NCBI GenBank assembly: GCA_937876225.1
Contig: CALFIC010000195.1
Location: forward strand, 1-8,490
Direction: 5' to 3'
DNA: 8,490 nucleotides
DNA from: an uncultured Chloroflexota bacterium
GTDB taxonomy: Bacteria > Chloroflexota > Chloroflexia > Chloroflexales > Roseiflexaceae
Shown here: positions 6,212 to 8,490 of the stretch, piece after piece
How positions within the stretch are numbered: the first letter of the stretch is position 1
How the letters are laid out: the number at the start of each line of letters is the position of its first letter
The notes under the pieces: model-generated
What the model was told of the DNA's origin: nothing
Database searches by the model: none
Seen by the model: only the letters and a program-made list of their open reading frames with translations
Program-made: the position numbers and the translations under genes

Positions 6212-7363
6212 ATGCGTGTTGTTATGCTGAGTACCAGTGCGAGTCACCACCCTAGCCCCCGCGGGCGCTGGTTGCCATTGGCACGGGCGGCAGCGGCGCA
6301 GGGCGTGGCGGTCACCTTCCTTGGACTCCACCCCCATTACCATACATTACCGGCACGTATCAGCCACGATGCAGGAGTCACTATCCAGCATGTGGCCCAG
6401 ATGCACGTCGATGGCAGCGGTGCGTTGCGGGGCATGCGGTTATATGGCACGGCACTAGTGGCCGCTTGGCAGTTAGCCCGGTATGCTATCGCTCATCGGC
6501 CTGAGGTGATTTGCCTTTGCAAAGCCCAACCCATCAATAGCCTCGCCGCCCTGATTGCCCAACGCTGGAGTGGGGCGCAGCTCATCCTCGATGTCGACGA
6601 CGACGAAGCCGATTCCCACCAGTTTGCGCATGCCTGGCAACGCCAGCTGGTGGCGTGGGGCGAGCAGTCCATCCCACGCCACGCCAGCACGATTACCACG
6701 GCCAGCGCCTGGTTGCGCCAGCGCTACGGCAGCAATGCCCTGCACGTACCCAACGGGTTATATCCGGCCCAATTTACACCAGCAAAGATGAGCGACCAAA
6801 TCGCATTGCAACAGCGCTACCAATTACCGCCACGCTACCTACTCTACTTTGGCAATCTGGCGACACGGAGCCATGGCGTTGATTTGCTGCTTCGGGCGTT
6901 CGCACAAAGTACGACCCAGCTGCCACTCGTGATTGCCGGTGATGGCCATGAGCGTGCCGCATTGCAACAACTCGCAGAGCAGCTAGGGATTACCGCGCGG
7001 TGTCTGTGGCTTGGACAGGTTGCGCCCACAGACATCCCCATATTATTGGCACGGGCCCACGTGAGTATCGACCCTGTCCCCGATACAATTGCCGCCGCCG
7101 CCCGCTTCCCCCTCAAAATCTGCGAAAGCCTAGCCCAAGGAGTGCCGGTCATCACTAGCCCGGTGGGAGATCGGGCGACACTCGTCGGGGAGGCTGGAAT
7201 CTTGGTGCCGGCAGGGGATAGTCAGGCACTAGCGGCGGCACTGACTCAAATAAATACCCAAGGATGGGATCCCGCCCAAATCCAAGCCCAAGTACGCCCG
7301 TTACAATGGGCAGAGGTGGCACCACGCTGGTTGGCACATCACCGCTTAGTGAGGGACGCATGA
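6212..7363 (+). CDS. GT4 glycosyltransferase (GT-B fold)
   Basis: A 383-residue retaining-type glycosyltransferase of family GT4. The N-terminal half has MRVVMLSTSASHHPSPRGRW, the usual GT-B opening with a proline-arginine turn, and LILDVDDDEAD (124-134), a strand common in GT4 members just before the acceptor domain ends. The donor domain shows LLYFGNLATRSHGVDLLLRAF (210-230), LVIAGDGHERAALQQLA (239-255), LWLGQVAPTDIPILLARAHVSIDP (265-288) and RFPLKICESLAQGVPVITSPVGD (298-320), in which Lys302 and Glu305 match the conserved donor-binding residues. The ATG at 6212 has GAGGA at 6201-6205, six bases upstream. Its stop overlaps the next start in an ATGA arrangement. No signal or membrane segment is evident, so it should act at the cytoplasmic side. 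Donor and acceptor unknown. Confidence 0.88.
   Translation: MRVVMLSTSASHHPSPRGRWLPLARAAAAQGVAVTFLGLHPHYHTLPARISHDAGVTIQHVAQMHVDGSGALRGMRLYGTALVAAWQLARYAIAHRPEVICLCKAQPINSLAALIAQRWSGAQLILDVDDDEADSHQFAHAWQRQLVAWGEQSIPRHASTITTASAWLRQRYGSNALHVPNGLYPAQFTPAKMSDQIALQQRYQLPPRYLLYFGNLATRSHGVDLLLRAFAQSTTQLPLVIAGDGHERAALQQLAEQLGITARCLWLGQVAPTDIPILLARAHVSIDPVPDTIAAAARFPLKICESLAQGVPVITSPVGDRATLVGEAGILVPAGDSQALAAALTQINTQGWDPAQIQAQVRPLQWAEVAPRWLAHHRLVRDA
7351..7355 (+). promoter_or_regulatory. Ribosome site that fixes the third-to-fourth glycosyltransferase junction
   Basis: GAGGG is followed after four bases by the ATG at 7360, which shares the bases ATGA with the stop of the preceding gene. This supports coupled translation and the start at 7360; an in-frame ATG at 7264 would add 32 proline/glycine-rich residues that do not fit the family. 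Confidence 0.7.
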
Positions 7364-8205
7364 CCATATCGATAGTCATCCCGACCCGCAATCCAGACCA
7401 CTGCACGCAATTAATTGCCCAATGTCGCGCTTACGGCTATCACGACATTGTGGTGGTACACCCAGCCGACACCCCAGCCCCTCGTGATGCCCGAAGTATC
7501 ACCACGGACGGTTTGGTGAGTGCCGCCGCAGCACGCAATCGCGGGGTGGCAGCGAGTACTGGCGAGTATCTTTTTTTTGTGGATGATGATGTGTGCTTGT
7601 TGACGGATGTGCCGCAGCGCCTCGCCTATTGCCTGCAGAGTCCGCATATCAGTGCAGTCGGTGCCGTTATCTATGATGCCCGTACAAACGACTACTGGAT
7701 ACGGTGCTTGCACCGGGTGATGGCCGCCGGCCAACACAACACACGAGTACGCCATACCCCCACATTACTAGTAAGTATGGCGCTACTCGTACGGCGCCGA
7801 GATTTCGACACCTGCCACGGATTCGATACCGCTTATGCCGGGGCTGCTGGTGAAGATGCCGATTTGAGCATCCGTATCGCCCAATACGGGCATTTGTATG
7901 TCTTGCCCCAAGCAGGGATTAGCCATCACCCCACGCCAGCGGGATGGTGGAGTGCCACCTGGCGCATGTTTGAGTATGGCGTCGCGTGGCCAACAGTCGT
8001 GCGCCACAACCCCCAATTCAAATCACCGTTACACCAATTGGCCCGTGGCTGGGCATTTGCAATCTTGTTGGCATCGCCATTATTGGCACTACAGGCCTGC
8101 CTACGCTTACGCCCACGCCTGCCCTATCTGATCGGCTGTTGGTGGTTGCAATGGTGTTGGAGCATCGGAGTCGCCCATGCCCACTGGCACGACCATGACC
8201 GATAA
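7360..8205 (+). CDS. GT2 glycosyltransferase with C-terminal membrane segments
   Basis: A 281-residue GT-A enzyme. MTISIVIPTRN is the first nucleotide-sugar strand; AARNRGVAASTGEYLFFVDDDV (57-78) carries the metal-binding DDD at 75-77; GAAGEDADLSIRIAQYG (161-177) holds the ED-x-x-L-x-x-R signature with the likely catalytic acidic pair Glu165/Asp166. After a His-rich stretch (ISHHPTP), two hydrophobic segments at about 231-248 and 254-275 should anchor it in the inner membrane, as in rhamnosyl- and other lipid-linked-glycan transferases. It ends in a histidine-rich tail (AHAHWHDHDR). A run of eight T at 7571-7578 lies just before the DDD codons; the frame is intact. The start overlaps the preceding gene by four bases and the 3' end overlaps the next start by 29. 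Specificity is not readable. Confidence 0.87.
   Translation: MTISIVIPTRNPDHCTQLIAQCRAYGYHDIVVVHPADTPAPRDARSITTDGLVSAAAARNRGVAASTGEYLFFVDDDVCLLTDVPQRLAYCLQSPHISAVGAVIYDARTNDYWIRCLHRVMAAGQHNTRVRHTPTLLVSMALLVRRRDFDTCHGFDTAYAGAAGEDADLSIRIAQYGHLYVLPQAGISHHPTPAGWWSATWRMFEYGVAWPTVVRHNPQFKSPLHQLARGWAFAILLASPLLALQACLRLRPRLPYLIGCWWLQWCWSIGVAHAHWHDHDR
8167..8170 (+). promoter_or_regulatory. Ribosome site for the last glycosyltransferase
   Basis: GGAG lies six bases before the ATG at 8177. This makes 8177 a better start than the in-frame ATG at 8195, which has no such site. Confidence 0.55.
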
Positions 8206-8472
8206 CGCATTACTCACCATTGTGGTCTGTAGTCGCAACCGCCCTGCGCAACTCCAGGCGTGGTGGGCACACCTCTGCACCATTACCGCTGGCACTACCA
8301 CAGCGGTAATAGTCATCGATCAATCCACCACCGCCCCACAATTACCCAGCGCCCCCAACCTGCGCGTCATCCATCGTCCTGGGCGCGGGTTGGCGCGGGC
8401 CCGCAATCTGGCGCTGGCACAGGCTACCACACCGTACGTGGCCTTTTGTGATGACGATTGTCACCCCGATCA
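8177..8472 (+). CDS. GT2 glycosyltransferase, 3' end missing
   Basis: The N-terminal 98 residues of a GT-A glycosyltransferase open at the right edge. TIVVCSRNRP (14-23) is the first Rossmann-like strand, AVIVIDQST (43-51) the second with an Asp, and RPGRGLARARNLALAQA (67-83) plus PYVAFCDDDCHPD (86-98) give the arginine-rich helix and the metal-binding DDD at 92-94 of family GT2. The downstream acceptor half is absent. The ATG at 8177 has GGAG six bases upstream; an in-frame ATG at 8195 is an alternative. It overlaps the preceding gene by 29 (or 11) bases, continuing the coupled run. The frame stays open to 8490, but the last codons (Asp-Arg-Lys-Ser-Thr) come from adapter sequence and must not be taken as protein. 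A perfect hairpin lies at 8282-8310. Confidence 0.85.
8282..8310 (+). repeat. Perfect 10-bp inverted repeat inside the last glycosyltransferase
   Basis: ATTACCGCTG (8282-8291) and CAGCGGTAAT (8301-8310) are exact reverse complements separated by nine bases, so the mRNA can form a 10-bp stem about 105 bases after the start codon. The codons read Ile-Thr-Ala-Gly ... Thr-Ala-Val-Ile, a region between the first two strands with no known conserved motif. It may be chance or a structure that modulates translation or mRNA decay. Confidence 0.6.
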
Positions 8473-8490
8473 AGATCGGAAGAGCACACG
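8473..8490 (+). other. Illumina TruSeq adapter remnant (artefact)
   Basis: The final 18 bases, AGATCGGAAGAGCACACG, are identical to the beginning of the Illumina TruSeq read-1 adapter. Such a match at the very end of a sequence is the mark of untrimmed adapter read-through carried into an assembly. Biological sequence therefore ends at about 8472. Confidence 0.96.

Noticed and set aside
7264..7359. In-frame 5' extension of the fourth glycosyltransferase to an upstream ATG
   Set aside because: The extra 32 residues are Pro/Gly/Ser-rich with no GT2 likeness; the ATGA junction with GAGGG at 7351 is a far better start.
1..8490. CRISPR arrays, insertion sequences, tRNA or rRNA genes, riboswitches, and toxin-antitoxin or phage-defence genes
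   Set aside because: I looked for repeat-spacer periodicity, terminal inverted repeats with transposase motifs, cloverleaf ends and known defence domains, and found none; nearly all the sequence is accounted for by the listed genes.

Overview
The window looks like one end of a bacterial metagenome or draft-genome contig. It holds about nine genes, mostly ordinary metabolism and surface-sugar synthesis. GC content is moderate to high, genes are tightly packed, and Shine-Dalgarno sites of the AGAGG/GAGGA type are common. The ModA-like protein is a predicted lipoprotein with a twin-arginine-like leader. The DinB-like protein, the XenA/YqjM-like flavoenzyme and the glutamine/tryptophan-rich glycosyltransferases would suit Chloroflexota, but this is a weak inference; no rRNA, tRNA or marker gene is present to settle it.

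Layout. Bases 1-149 are an AT-rich divergent intergenic region. On the minus strand it holds the first codons of a gene that runs off the left edge; on the plus strand it holds a good sigma70-like promoter for modA, with a perfect 19-bp palindrome lying in the -35/-10 spacer. modA and modB (150-1697, +) encode the binding protein and permease of a molybdate-type ABC transporter, but no modC ATPase follows. A strong hairpin separates modB from a convergent minus-strand pair: an Old Yellow Enzyme family oxidoreductase (3495-2398) followed by a DinB-fold protein (2353-1775), probably one operon. An 82-bp divergent spacer leads to tatD (3578-4363, +), a metal-dependent hydrolase.

From 4414 to the right edge there is a plus-strand run of five glycosyltransferases: GT4, GT2 (polyprenyl-phosphate sugar synthase-like), GT4, GT2 with C-terminal membrane segments, and a truncated GT2. 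Junctions are a 17-base overlap, a 24-base gap, a 4-base ATGA overlap and a 29-base overlap, so they are almost certainly one transcript with translational coupling. They probably build a cell-surface glycan or glycolipid; no flippase, polymerase or sugar-nucleotide gene is visible, so the product cannot be named.

The last 18 bases (8473-8490) exactly match the start of the Illumina TruSeq adapter. They are library artefact, so real sequence ends at about 8472. I see no CRISPR array, insertion sequence, RNA gene or phage gene, and no clearly new biological system. The best leads are the modA palindrome, the missing modC, a perfect hairpin inside the last gene, and the unassigned glycosyltransferase cluster.
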